Source of the DNA: Henningerozyma blattae CBS 6284
Taxonomy: Eukaryota > Ascomycota > Saccharomycetes > Saccharomycetales > Saccharomycetaceae
Direction: 5' to 3'
Length of the DNA: 64,000 nucleotides
Assembly: GCF_000315915.1 (NCBI RefSeq)
Contig: NC_020188.1
Span: 1,319,501 to 1,383,500 of the forward strand
In this document: one piece after another, positions 10,029 through 18,344 of the stretch
How the letters are laid out: every line of letters starts with the position of its first letter
Position numbering within the stretch: position 1 is the first letter of the stretch
The notes under the pieces: generated by a model
The model's input: only the letters and a program-made list of their open reading frames with translations
The model's database searches: none
Told to the model about the DNA's origin: nothing
Position numbers and translations under genes: made by a program

Positions 10029-13000
10029 ATGAGTGCCCCTACATTATCACATATACATGCTCAAAGGCATGCTGCACAGTCCCAGAGAAGAAAGTCTCGT
10101 TCTGCGGCAAGTACTATCACTTCAAACACTAATACAACCACCCCATCCATCAATATTACACCGTCATCCTCATCATCCACTCCATCCTCTACGCCACGTC
10201 TAAGCTCTAACTCGAATAAAAGCTCACCAAAGGTTCATAATAGGAACTTGGCTAATAATGCCTTTGCTATAGACTCCTTAAAATCTCCGGTGTTTCCGTT
10301 CGAAAAACAGATTACCGATATACCTATAGATTTGAACCCTGTTTTACATACTGCTACCATGTCTGCTTATCTAAGGCTGGCCGAGCCTGTTTTATTCTTA
10401 CAAGGGTTTTGTAATTCTAAGAATTCTAAACAGAATAGAAATGAAAATTCTGCACCCGCTATATTAAGAGGAGCGTTAATATTACGGTTTAATAAAACTA
10501 CTAAACTTAAAAGTATTTCTTTGAATTTTAAAGGTGAATCAAGAACTGATTGGCCAGAAGGCATACCGCCCAAAAAGACAGAGTTTGTAGAAATCTCTAC
10601 AATCGTCAATCATACCTGGCCTTTCTTTAATTTGAATTCAAACACTTTACCTAATTGTGCGTCGTCTTTATTCATACCCATTCAATCCTCTTCACATAAT
10701 ACAAACAATTGTAGCAATAACAATACCCTATCAAATAACATTCATAATTCTCCAAAGATTAATAATATTCTACCTCAACAACATTCTTTGATTTCAGATT
10801 TCTTATCTCATACATTTTCTCCGGCAAATTCCAATAGTTCTTCCGCATCTTCTTTAAATACAGCAGCCACAGATCATCCCATAGTTAATAACAATACAAA
10901 TAATAATTGCAATAATGCAAATGTGAATTCAAATTCAAATGTAGATATTAATGTTTTTTATCCCGGTGATTATATTTATACTTTCGAACAACCTTTACCT
11001 GTTTCATACCCTGAATCTATTAGAGCTGATTTCGGTTATGTCGAATATAATTTAAATTTAATGGTCGAAAGAACTGGTGCATTCAAAACAAATTTAAACG
11101 CAAAAGTACCAGTAACTATTGTTAGAACTAATTCCGATACTTCTGTTGAAGAATCTGAACCTATCGCCATCTCAAGGGATTGGGAATCTCATTTACATTA
11201 TGATATAGTCATTGCGTCTAAAGATATAATCCTTGATGCCTTCCTACCAATCAATTTCCATTTCCAACCTGTGGATAAAGTTTCTCTACATAGAATAAGA
11301 ATTTATTTGACTGAAAATTTAGATTATTATTGTAAAGGTAAAAAAGTTCATCGTGTAGAACCAACGAAAAAATATTTATTAGCTGAACTAAATGGTCCTA
11401 AATTAAAAAATTTACCATCTACTACAAATTTTAATAAAGCTAAAAATAGAGGCAATTTATTATTGGATCATTCTTCGGGTGATTTGATCAATAAAGATTT
11501 CGAATTCGAAGTCTTTGTACCAAATCATTTCAATTCACATCAATCTTTACATCCAGATACCTCATACGATAAGATTAAATCAAATCATTGGATTAAAATC
11601 TCTCTAAGACTATCAAGGGTCATTGATGGGAAAACAAAACATTATGAAATTAGTATCGATTCTCCAATTCATGTATTACATAAACTATGCTGTCATGCAA
11701 ATACCTTATTACCTTCTTATAATTCTCATTCTCATTCTCATTCTAATCATCACACAACAATTACAGATCAAACTCCATCCAATAATTATAACTCCACTCC
11801 GCCAGCATATCCTTTAATTACTCATGAGTCAAATATTTTTTTCCCGAAGGATGTCTTATCAAATGAAATAATTACAACTAATACTGATCAACTAGATACT
11901 ACTCCACCATCCGACAAATCCTCGCACCACCATCATCACCACCATTATCATAATAATAATAATAATAATAGTAGCAATAGTGTTAATAGTAATAACAATA
12001 TCAAGCTCCAAAATGGTAGAAGAGAAAGTATTCTTATATCTTCACCAAGATTAAAATCAAATATTTATCAGCCAGATATCCTATCAAGAAATCTAACTTC
12101 ACCACAAGCTATCCCTTTATCACCAAATTTATCTCCTATATTATTACTATCACCAACTCAAAGTGATGACACATTACCACCTCCAGAATTTGATTTTTCA
12201 AAAGATGATACCATATCTTTAAGCAGTTCAGATTTATCTCCTTCTCTATCAAATAATATTAATACCACATCTACCACTAATAACAGCACTCCTTTACCAA
12301 AAAATCCTCCATCTTATATTGATTCGTTGAAAAATATTAATCATTCAAATAACAAGTCCACTGTTAACCATTCAACAAGTACAATTTCTTTATCACGAAA
12401 TCATTCAAACAATTTACCAACCGTAACAACTACAACTGCTGTATCTCCAATCACATCGCCAGTAATTTCACCATCAAATAATCCATTTTTGAAGATAAAC
12501 GATGCAAATTTTGATCCTTCCAATTTACAGACTTCTCTTTTTAAATCAAGCACACCAAATTTTCCTCCCTTAAGCTCCACTGCATCCCCCATTATGAATC
12601 AAAATAGTAATAATAGCAATGGTTGTAATAATTTACCTATAGATTTTAATAAAAATAGAAGAAGATCTATTCAAGATTCTTTACCTGCGACAATTAAATA
12701 CGATAATTTTTCATTTGCTGATTTGAATGAAATTTTGAGTGAACATGAACTGGAAAATAATGAGTCAAACGATCTAGTAGAAGATTCGGTAGATCCAGAA
12801 ACTTCTATGAATAGTGGTTTCACCCTAGATCCGAAATTTACTTCGTCAACTGAACAATTAAATCAAGATAGTATTGATCCTAAAAAATCAAATAATAATC
12901 ATCCAACTTTTAATAAAGTCTTCACTCCATTAGATAGTATTGATCCTTTAGAAAATATTACAAACAATGATGATGAAGAAAATCGATGCCCTATTCAAGC

Positions 13001-13541
13001 TAATAGACCCACGCATAAAAAACAAGAATCTTCTGTAGATATAACTACCTTTTATGATAAAAGTTCGAATATTGATTGGCATCCATTACATCAAACAAAT
13101 GAATTTCCAAATTCAAGCCAAAACTCAAACCGTCCAGCTACAAAACATTTAAGTTCAAATCCATTTGTTAACTATAATATTAATCAAAATTCAAACAAAT
13201 CAGATTTGAATAAGATTCCAGAAGATGATGACCATAATTTAAACATTTCTCAACAATTGCAATCCACAATTCGTCGTTATTCTTTGGAAATTGCAAATGC
13301 AAGTACAACTCTAAATGATTTTAAAGATGTTTTACACAATTCACCAGGAACTGTTCAAAAAAATATTTCGGATAACATTTCCGATTTATCAGGTTACGAT
13401 GATGCTTCATTATTACTATCTTCTAGGGGCGATAGTAATAGTAATCAAGAAACTTCATTGAATTCCGCAAGAAATTCCCATGAAAAGAAACACGTTGTTA
13501 AACAAACAAATATAAATGAATCTATACCACCTTTACTATGA
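10029..13541 (+). CDS. ALY2: Alpha-arrestin of the Aly1/Aly2 pair (ubiquitin-ligase adaptor)
   Basis: Alpha-arrestins of this type recruit the ubiquitin ligase Rsp5 to plasma-membrane transporters and steer their trafficking. Arrestin-like beta-sheet segments occupy about residues 110-560, interrupted by an Asn/Ser-rich insert at about 215-305. Blocks include GALILRFNKTTKLKSISLNF, FYPGDYIYTFEQPLPVSYPE and FGYVEYNLNLMVER. Two Rsp5-binding PPxY motifs follow, PPAY near residue 591 and PPSY near residue 760. The C-terminal half is disordered, with His-rich and Asn-rich runs. It has 1170 residues, longer than S. cerevisiae Aly2 (about 1046) or Aly1 (about 915). Position fits both ALY2 beside TAX4 and ALY1 beside VPS51, so the symbol is provisional. 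Confidence 0.9.
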   Translation: MSAPTLSHIHAQRHAAQSQRRKSRSAASTITSNTNTTTPSINITPSSSSSTPSSTPRLSSNSNKSSPKVHNRNLANNAFAIDSLKSPVFPFEKQITDIPIDLNPVLHTATMSAYLRLAEPVLFLQGFCNSKNSKQNRNENSAPAILRGALILRFNKTTKLKSISLNFKGESRTDWPEGIPPKKTEFVEISTIVNHTWPFFNLNSNTLPNCASSLFIPIQSSSHNTNNCSNNNTLSNNIHNSPKINNILPQQHSLISDFLSHTFSPANSNSSSASSLNTAATDHPIVNNNTNNNCNNANVNSNSNVDINVFYPGDYIYTFEQPLPVSYPESIRADFGYVEYNLNLMVERTGAFKTNLNAKVPVTIVRTNSDTSVEESEPIAISRDWESHLHYDIVIASKDIILDAFLPINFHFQPVDKVSLHRIRIYLTENLDYYCKGKKVHRVEPTKKYLLAELNGPKLKNLPSTTNFNKAKNRGNLLLDHSSGDLINKDFEFEVFVPNHFNSHQSLHPDTSYDKIKSNHWIKISLRLSRVIDGKTKHYEISIDSPIHVLHKLCCHANTLLPSYNSHSHSHSNHHTTITDQTPSNNYNSTPPAYPLITHESNIFFPKDVLSNEIITTNTDQLDTTPPSDKSSHHHHHHHYHNNNNNNSSNSVNSNNNIKLQNGRRESILISSPRLKSNIYQPDILSRNLTSPQAIPLSPNLSPILLLSPTQSDDTLPPPEFDFSKDDTISLSSSDLSPSLSNNINTTSTTNNSTPLPKNPPSYIDSLKNINHSNNKSTVNHSTSTISLSRNHSNNLPTVTTTTAVSPITSPVISPSNNPFLKINDANFDPSNLQTSLFKSSTPNFPPLSSTASPIMNQNSNNSNGCNNLPIDFNKNRRRSIQDSLPATIKYDNFSFADLNEILSEHELENNESNDLVEDSVDPETSMNSGFTLDPKFTSSTEQLNQDSIDPKKSNNNHPTFNKVFTPLDSIDPLENITNNDDEENRCPIQANRPTHKKQESSVDITTFYDKSSNIDWHPLHQTNEFPNSSQNSNRPATKHLSSNPFVNYNINQNSNKSDLNKIPEDDDHNLNISQQLQSTIRRYSLEIANASTTLNDFKDVLHNSPGTVQKNISDNISDLSGYDDASLLLSSRGDSNSNQETSLNSARNSHEKKHVVKQTNINESIPPLL

Positions 13542-13794
13542 ATATAAAGGTCTTCAGAGACAAAAAAAATATTACAAAACCAAAAAAACAAACTTAAAAT
13601 ATAGTAAAAAAATTCTCCAAAAAAAAAAAACAAACCCACACAACAACTCATGTACTTTTTTTTATTAGACATTCATGTTATTTTTATTTTTTTTTTTAAC
13701 ATTTTTTTTTTAATTCTATTGTAAAGCATATTGTAAGATCTATCAATTAATATATGTATGTATATTCATATTTATGTATATCTATACAAGTATC

Positions 13795-14769
13795 TTATAT
13801 ATCAAAATTACCCTTTTTGATAACGAAAATATCGATGACAGCCATTGCAGCATATAGTCTATTTTCTGCTTCATCAAAAACAATTGAATGATCTCCATAA
13901 AATATATCATCTGTAACTTCTTCATGATGTCTTGGTAAACAATGCATAAAGATATAATCCTTGTTTGCGTTACTTGCAATATCTTGATTAATTTGAAAAT
14001 TCTTAAATTGTTTTAATTTAGCTTCTTTTTCACTTTCTTCACCCATTGAAACAAAAGTATCAGTAACTAAAATATTTGAATCTTTTGCAGCGCTCATTGA
14101 GTCATGTGTAATTTCTAATTTCAAGTTCTTATTCCCACTAGATTGAATAATTTTTTCACCTTCATCAATAATTGATGGATCCATTTCAATACCTTGAGGA
14201 GTGGCAATGGAAACATTAATACCAAATTTTAAGCATGCAATGGCTAAATCATTAATAACATTATTAGAATCACCAACCCAAGTTAATTTTAAATCATTTA
14301 AGTTTGAGAATTTTTCCTTTATAGTCAATAAATCACAAATGGCTTGTAAAGGATGATATTTGTCACATAAGGAATTAATAATTGGAACTGAAGAATGTTT
14401 ACATAATTGGTTGATTTCATCGTTTGTATTTACACGTGCGAAGATACATGAAACCATAGAAGATACTACTTTTGTTGTATCATAAAAGGATTCATTTACG
14501 CCTAATTGAATATCATCTTTACCTAAAAACATTGGTTGAGCACCAAAAAATGTGGCTGCACCTTCTGTGGAAATTCTTGTTCTTGTAGAACGTTTACTAA
14601 AGATTAATGCTACAGTTTGGCCTAATAGTTGATTATGATATTTTTGAAATTCATTTGAATTTTTATTTTTAAATATTTTTTTAAAATATTGAGCTCTTTC
14701 AACTAGAGTTTGAAATTCTTTATCGGTTAAATCTTTAATAGAAGTTAAATGTCTAGTTGTTGTGGTCAT
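13795..14769 (-). CDS. ARG3: Ornithine carbamoyltransferase
   Basis: Condenses carbamoyl phosphate with ornithine to give citrulline in arginine synthesis. In S. cerevisiae the enzyme is cytosolic, and no targeting peptide is evident here. The carbamoyl-phosphate motif S-T-R-T lies at residues 61-64 (FSKRSTRTRIS). The ornithine-side motif HCLP lies at about 276-279, and WVGDSNNVINDL, typical of the second domain, is near 165. It has 324 residues against about 338. In S. cerevisiae ARG3 and SIP4 are also neighbours. Upstream DNA carries a perfect Gcn4 site and an Mcm1-like box, consistent with general amino-acid control and arginine repression of this gene. Confidence 0.97.
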   Translation of the reverse strand: MTTTTRHLTSIKDLTDKEFQTLVERAQYFKKIFKNKNSNEFQKYHNQLLGQTVALIFSKRSTRTRISTEGAATFFGAQPMFLGKDDIQLGVNESFYDTTKVVSSMVSCIFARVNTNDEINQLCKHSSVPIINSLCDKYHPLQAICDLLTIKEKFSNLNDLKLTWVGDSNNVINDLAIACLKFGINVSIATPQGIEMDPSIIDEGEKIIQSSGNKNLKLEITHDSMSAAKDSNILVTDTFVSMGEESEKEAKLKQFKNFQINQDIASNANKDYIFMHCLPRHHEEVTDDIFYGDHSIVFDEAENRLYAAMAVIDIFVIKKGNFDI

Positions 14770-15200
14770 TATATTGTGATAATTGTGAGTTTGAGTGTTT
14801 GATTATAGGAGTGTTTGATATTTTTTTTGTATCTCTAAATAATGATGAAAGTTTGATATATTACAAAGCTTGTATATTTATATATAAATTTATTTAAAAT
14901 TAACAAATTTTAATTAACATGGAAATCGTTATAGAAAGTGTGATATGAAAGTGTTTCTTTTTCAAAATGTTTTGATATGGAATATTATTTTTAATGGTAG
15001 GAGTTTGTAAATGGTAATTTGTGAGTATTAATTTTGTAAGTGGAAATTAAAAGTTTTAAAACTAAAAAAAACACAGTTGTAGTCATTAATTAAATCATGA
15101 CGAATCTAGAAACGTTAATAATAATACCTTTTAATCTTAATATTGAATAATCAAGGTCTATTAAAATTTAATGATTCTATTCTAGATGCGTCATAAATTT

Positions 15201-15219
15201 TTCAGTCATTATTCAGTCA
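15201..15219. repeat. Direct repeat TTCAGTCA upstream of ARG3
   Basis: TTCAGTCA occurs at 15201-15208 and 15212-15219, one helical turn apart, next to an Mcm1-like box. It may be a half-site pair for arginine-responsive regulation; this is inference. Confidence 0.45.
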
Positions 15220-15223
15220 CCAG

Positions 15224-15238
15224 TTTCCCTTTTCGGAG
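15224..15238. promoter_or_regulatory. Mcm1-type box upstream of ARG3
   Basis: TTTCCCTTTTCGGAG contains CC-N6-GG (15227-15236), the core of the Mcm1 site. In S. cerevisiae ARG3 is repressed by the ArgR/Mcm1 complex, so such a site is expected here. Binding itself is not shown. Confidence 0.5.
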
Positions 15239-15312
15239 GGAGAGACAATTACAAAATGGAAAAGGAAACCAAAAGGTAACGCATAGAGAAATCCAAAAAG
15301 GGAAGGGCAAAA

Positions 15313-15321
15313 ATGAGTCAT
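15313..15321. promoter_or_regulatory. Gcn4-binding site
   Basis: ATGAGTCAT is a perfect palindromic Gcn4 (general amino-acid control) site. It lies about 545 bases upstream of ARG3 and downstream of the SIP4 stop, so ARG3 is the likely target. The distance is longer than usual. Confidence 0.6.
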
Positions 15322-15454
15322 AAAAAATTGAGTGATGATGATTTGGAAAAATAAATCGTGGCATATCCTAGGTCACAGATTTAATGGCGCGAATGATTTG
15401 TGTCGTCAAGTGTCACTTATAATGCAAGGACACAAATTCTTGAATGATCTTGCA

Positions 15455-17728
15455 TTACGATTCATCCTTACCCTTTGGATAATCTCTATTTGATAATGGG
15501 ATATGTTGTTGATTCAAAATATTATTGATATAATGTTTCATATTGGGTGATTGTGGGAGTTGTTGCTGTTGTTGTTGAAGTTGTTGAAGTTGTTGAAGTT
15601 GTTGTTGATTTTTTTTATTTTGAAATAAACTTTGCTTTCTATGATTGAATGAAATCTCTAGAGGAGTATTTTTATTATTATTTTTTAAACCTGGGATCGG
15701 TTCCATACCATCTTCTGGATAAGTTTCACTTTCGTCATCATCGTCATCATCGTCATCATCTTCAGCATACCCATCATCGGTATCTACATTCGTGACGCCT
15801 AATTCCTTGAATATGGAATCCATATTTGAAGTCTGTTGAGCAGTTGTTGGAGATGCATTTTGTTGAATGATATTATTTGTACTATCATTTTGTTGTTGTA
15901 AAAGTGCGGAAGTCAAATCATTAGAAGATTGAGCGTTTAAAAAGAATTGGAAAAGTGAAGAATCAATACGATTGACAGGATTATTTTCCATATGATCACA
16001 AGTGTTTGAGTAAATATTGAATTGATCCAGATCTGTGTTTATATTGACGTTGGAATTTTTCTTTAACAAGTTTATACCACTCAATACTTTTATATTAATC
16101 TTGTTGAAATTTGTAATATTTTCAAAATAATCTGAAACACCAGGTGTGGTTGCAGTTGTTGAAGTGTTTGTTGTATTCTGTTGTAAATTGAAGAAATTTG
16201 ATAATTTTTCAATTAATAAGGGAATATTTGCTTGTAAATCTACGGAATTAAAAATTGGGATATAAATGAATTTCAACCAGTTGAAAAGATTATCCTTTAT
16301 CGAATGTAACGTGAAATTATCCAAATTATTATTATCGATAATATAATTGGAAATGTTAATGAGACAAATGGAATGGATCTTGATGATGGGTAATGGAAAT
16401 AGATGTAAGACTGATATATAAGGAGGGTAAGACGGTGGTGAAGGAGAGACAGTTATAAAAGTGTAGAAATCGTTCAAGATTGTGGAGCTGAGAATGGCTT
16501 TTTCTGCAGAAGTGTTCTGAATGGTGGACATTGATAAGAGATGAATGAGTTTTTTAAAAGTGGACAAGATAGGGGTATCTGAATCTGATTGTGATGAAGG
16601 CAGAGTAGTTGATTGAGTCGTGATGATATTTACAATCGTGGGGTCCTCTTCAACGTTTCTTGGCAATTGATGATTGGAAAACGTGATGAACAGCGATTCC
16701 AAAAATAATAACGAAGGTGAACGTTTCGTTAAGTTATTGAAAAGAGTAGTAGTGAACTGTTTATTGTTTATTGACATGAAATACCAAATAGCAATCGCAT
16801 AAGCATTTTGAATCAAATCAGACGGTGGAGAAATGGCAATGATGATTTGAGATAACTTAAACAACTTATACTCATCAAGACAAGACCAATTGAATTGAAT
16901 CACATATAGTTTGATTAACAAAAGTAAAGACGAATTGGCAATATATGAATCGGTTTTAAGCATGGGTTTAAGGGAAAGCGGCAAGATTTCCACCAAAGAG
17001 TTATGCAATGTGAAAAATCGATCAATCGCAGAATCGACATGAGCATTTAAAGTCTTGTAATTATTTTTGAAAATGTTGGAAAGCAAAAATTGAGGATAAT
17101 ACGAATAGAATTTGTTTAAAGTCAAATGGTTGGACAACAGTTGTAAATTCAATTCATTGGTCCAATGTTCATCTGTTTGTGGCGGTAATGGATTTTGAAG
17201 CAATTCTTGGAACCCAGGCTGTAATTGTCTTGGTGGTAAAGGTTTTTGGTTGGCCAAAGAATTTTGAAGAGATGTTAGTTTTTGTTCCAACATCTCAGTA
17301 TAACCTTTAGGTAACCCACGACGAGATAGTTTATGAGTAGTTTGACAATTGAAATTGATCTTCCGACAATTGGTACAATGAGGAATTAGACCATCACATT
17401 TGATCTTCTTGAGACGGCATCTATCACAAGCTTGTGAATGACGACGACCGGTTGGTATTGTGGCTAAAGGATTTGTGGTGTTTGTATTTCCCGAATTATT
17501 TGTGGCGCTCAAATTAGCGACGTCGCTGTCACCAACACTATTTGTGACGCTGACGCCGATATTAGTGTCGCTACCTGCGGAATTAGTGTCGCTGCGCATA
17601 TCACGTGGCACAGAGAGGTCACGTGGGATAGTCTCGTCACGTGTGCGGGTGTGTGGGTGTGCTTGCAACACGTGGTACGGCACGTGATGTTCCGGGCGGC
17701 CGTACTTGCGTTTCTTCTGTGCTTGCAT
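15455..17728 (-). CDS. SIP4: Zn2Cys6 transcription factor Sip4 (gluconeogenic activator)
   Basis: Sip4 activates gluconeogenic genes through the carbon-source response element, downstream of Snf1 kinase. The binuclear zinc cluster has cysteines at 101, 104, 111, 118, 121 and 128 (CX2CX6CX6CX2CX6C). It is followed by KLSRRGLPKGYTE, a Sip4-specific linker shared with the S. cerevisiae protein. The N-terminal KKRKYGR also matches the Sip4 start and supports the ATG used. Residues 45-70 repeat a SDTN/SVTN motif. The C-terminal part carries an Asp/Glu tract and a Gln-rich run. It has 757 residues, against about 829. The first 200 bases of the coding region are GC-rich and contain five CACGTG boxes, very unlike the rest of the gene. 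Confidence 0.93.
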   Translation of the reverse strand: MQAQKKRKYGRPEHHVPYHVLQAHPHTRTRDETIPRDLSVPRDMRSDTNSAGSDTNIGVSVTNSVGDSDVANLSATNNSGNTNTTNPLATIPTGRRHSQACDRCRLKKIKCDGLIPHCTNCRKINFNCQTTHKLSRRGLPKGYTEMLEQKLTSLQNSLANQKPLPPRQLQPGFQELLQNPLPPQTDEHWTNELNLQLLSNHLTLNKFYSYYPQFLLSNIFKNNYKTLNAHVDSAIDRFFTLHNSLVEILPLSLKPMLKTDSYIANSSLLLLIKLYVIQFNWSCLDEYKLFKLSQIIIAISPPSDLIQNAYAIAIWYFMSINNKQFTTTLFNNLTKRSPSLLFLESLFITFSNHQLPRNVEEDPTIVNIITTQSTTLPSSQSDSDTPILSTFKKLIHLLSMSTIQNTSAEKAILSSTILNDFYTFITVSPSPPSYPPYISVLHLFPLPIIKIHSICLINISNYIIDNNNLDNFTLHSIKDNLFNWLKFIYIPIFNSVDLQANIPLLIEKLSNFFNLQQNTTNTSTTATTPGVSDYFENITNFNKINIKVLSGINLLKKNSNVNINTDLDQFNIYSNTCDHMENNPVNRIDSSLFQFFLNAQSSNDLTSALLQQQNDSTNNIIQQNASPTTAQQTSNMDSIFKELGVTNVDTDDGYAEDDDDDDDDDESETYPEDGMEPIPGLKNNNKNTPLEISFNHRKQSLFQNKKNQQQLQQLQQLQQQQQQLPQSPNMKHYINNILNQQHIPLSNRDYPKGKDES

Positions 17729-17778
17729 TTGTTTGGTGGCGTGGTGCTACGGGGCTGCGGGGCGTGAGGGCCTAGGCC

Positions 17779-17786
17779 TTATATAC
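17779..17786 (-). promoter_or_regulatory. TATA box of SIP4
   Basis: On the minus strand the sequence reads TATATAAG, a perfect TATAWAWR match. It is about 55 bases upstream of the SIP4 ATG, inside the GC-rich island where such a sequence stands out. The short spacing implies a short 5' leader. Confidence 0.55.
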
Positions 17787-17906
17787 GACGGACGAAGGCA
17801 ACTCCGAGCCGGTGGGCGTGCGGCGTGACCGAAGGATTTTGCGGGGAAAAAATAAATGCGGGGGAGGCTATGCGGGTAACGTGCAGGTGGTGCCTGTCGG
17901 AAGAGG

Positions 17907-17956
17907 CGGGCCGTTTCGGGCCGTGCCGGGCCGTGCCGGGCCGTGCCGGACCGAGA
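17907..17956. repeat. 10-bp tandem array with CCG-N3-CGG palindromes
   Basis: About four and a half copies of CGGGCCGTGC, with slight variation in the first and last. Four CCG-N3-CGG palindromes start at 17911, 17921, 17931 and 17941, exactly 10 bases apart. CGG triplets are the recognition units of Zn2Cys6 factors, and the adjacent gene encodes one. Confidence 0.85.
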
Positions 17957-18012
17957 GTTGCCGAGGGAATTTTCCGTGTGGGGTGATATTTCTTGTTGAT
18001 TATCACGTGCTA

Positions 18013-18081
18013 GGTGCACGGGTGGGATAAGGCGGTGCACGGATGGAGCGGTGTCACGTGCGGGCGCATTCTGGTGCACGG
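18013..18081. repeat. Three copies of GGTGCACGG
   Basis: GGTGCACGG occurs at 18013-18021, 18034-18042 and 18073-18081, interleaved with CACGTG at 18004 and 18055. GTGCAC is palindromic. No regulator is assigned. Confidence 0.7.
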
Positions 18082-18209
18082 GTGTTGATGTTCCTCGGTA
18101 TGGTAGCGCCGTGTGTTTGTGTTTTTTTTATTATTTTTTTTTTATTTTTTTTTTTCTTTTTTCTTTCAATTCGCGTTTACAAAAGATGTCTATCGATTTC
18201 TATACATAC

Positions 18210-18268
18210 ATTAATATGCATACATATGCATATACATATACATATACATACATACAAATATATAAATA
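18210..18268. repeat. CATA-type microsatellite upstream of DPB11
   Basis: An interrupted (CATA)n/(TATG)n simple repeat just upstream of the conserved DPB11 start. It is open in the DPB11 frame and would encode a Tyr/Thr-rich stretch. Confidence 0.75.
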
Positions 18269-18344
18269 TATAAACCAGTTTTATCATCATAATCTACATT
18301 TTCGGCTTCCCTATGAAAACCCAAGCCCATATCGCATTCTAGAA

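Larger units (their letters stand above)
14770..15454. other. ARG3 upstream intergenic region
   Basis: A 685-base promoter of ARG3, with the SIP4 3' end on the far side. It contains the Gcn4 site, Mcm1-like box and TTCAGTCA repeats listed separately. The proximal 200 bases are AT-rich. Confidence 0.6.
17570..18110. other. GC-rich island spanning SIP4 5' end and SIP4-DPB11 promoter
   Basis: GC content jumps here in an otherwise AT-rich window. By hand count, 17881-17940 is 46/60 GC and 17761-17820 is 39/60. The island holds seven CACGTG palindromes (starting at 17602, 17620, 17638, 17669, 17681, 18004 and 18055), a 10-bp tandem array, three GGTGCACGG copies and a telomere-like tract. It ends abruptly at a T-rich run at about 18120. 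ORFs inside it on both strands have no recognisable product. Confidence 0.85.

Noticed and set aside
17747..18079. 110-codon minus-strand frame in the GC-rich island, upstream of SIP4
   Set aside because: It begins at GTG rather than ATG and is made of low-complexity Pro/Arg/Ala/His typical of a GC-rich random frame; no family recognised.
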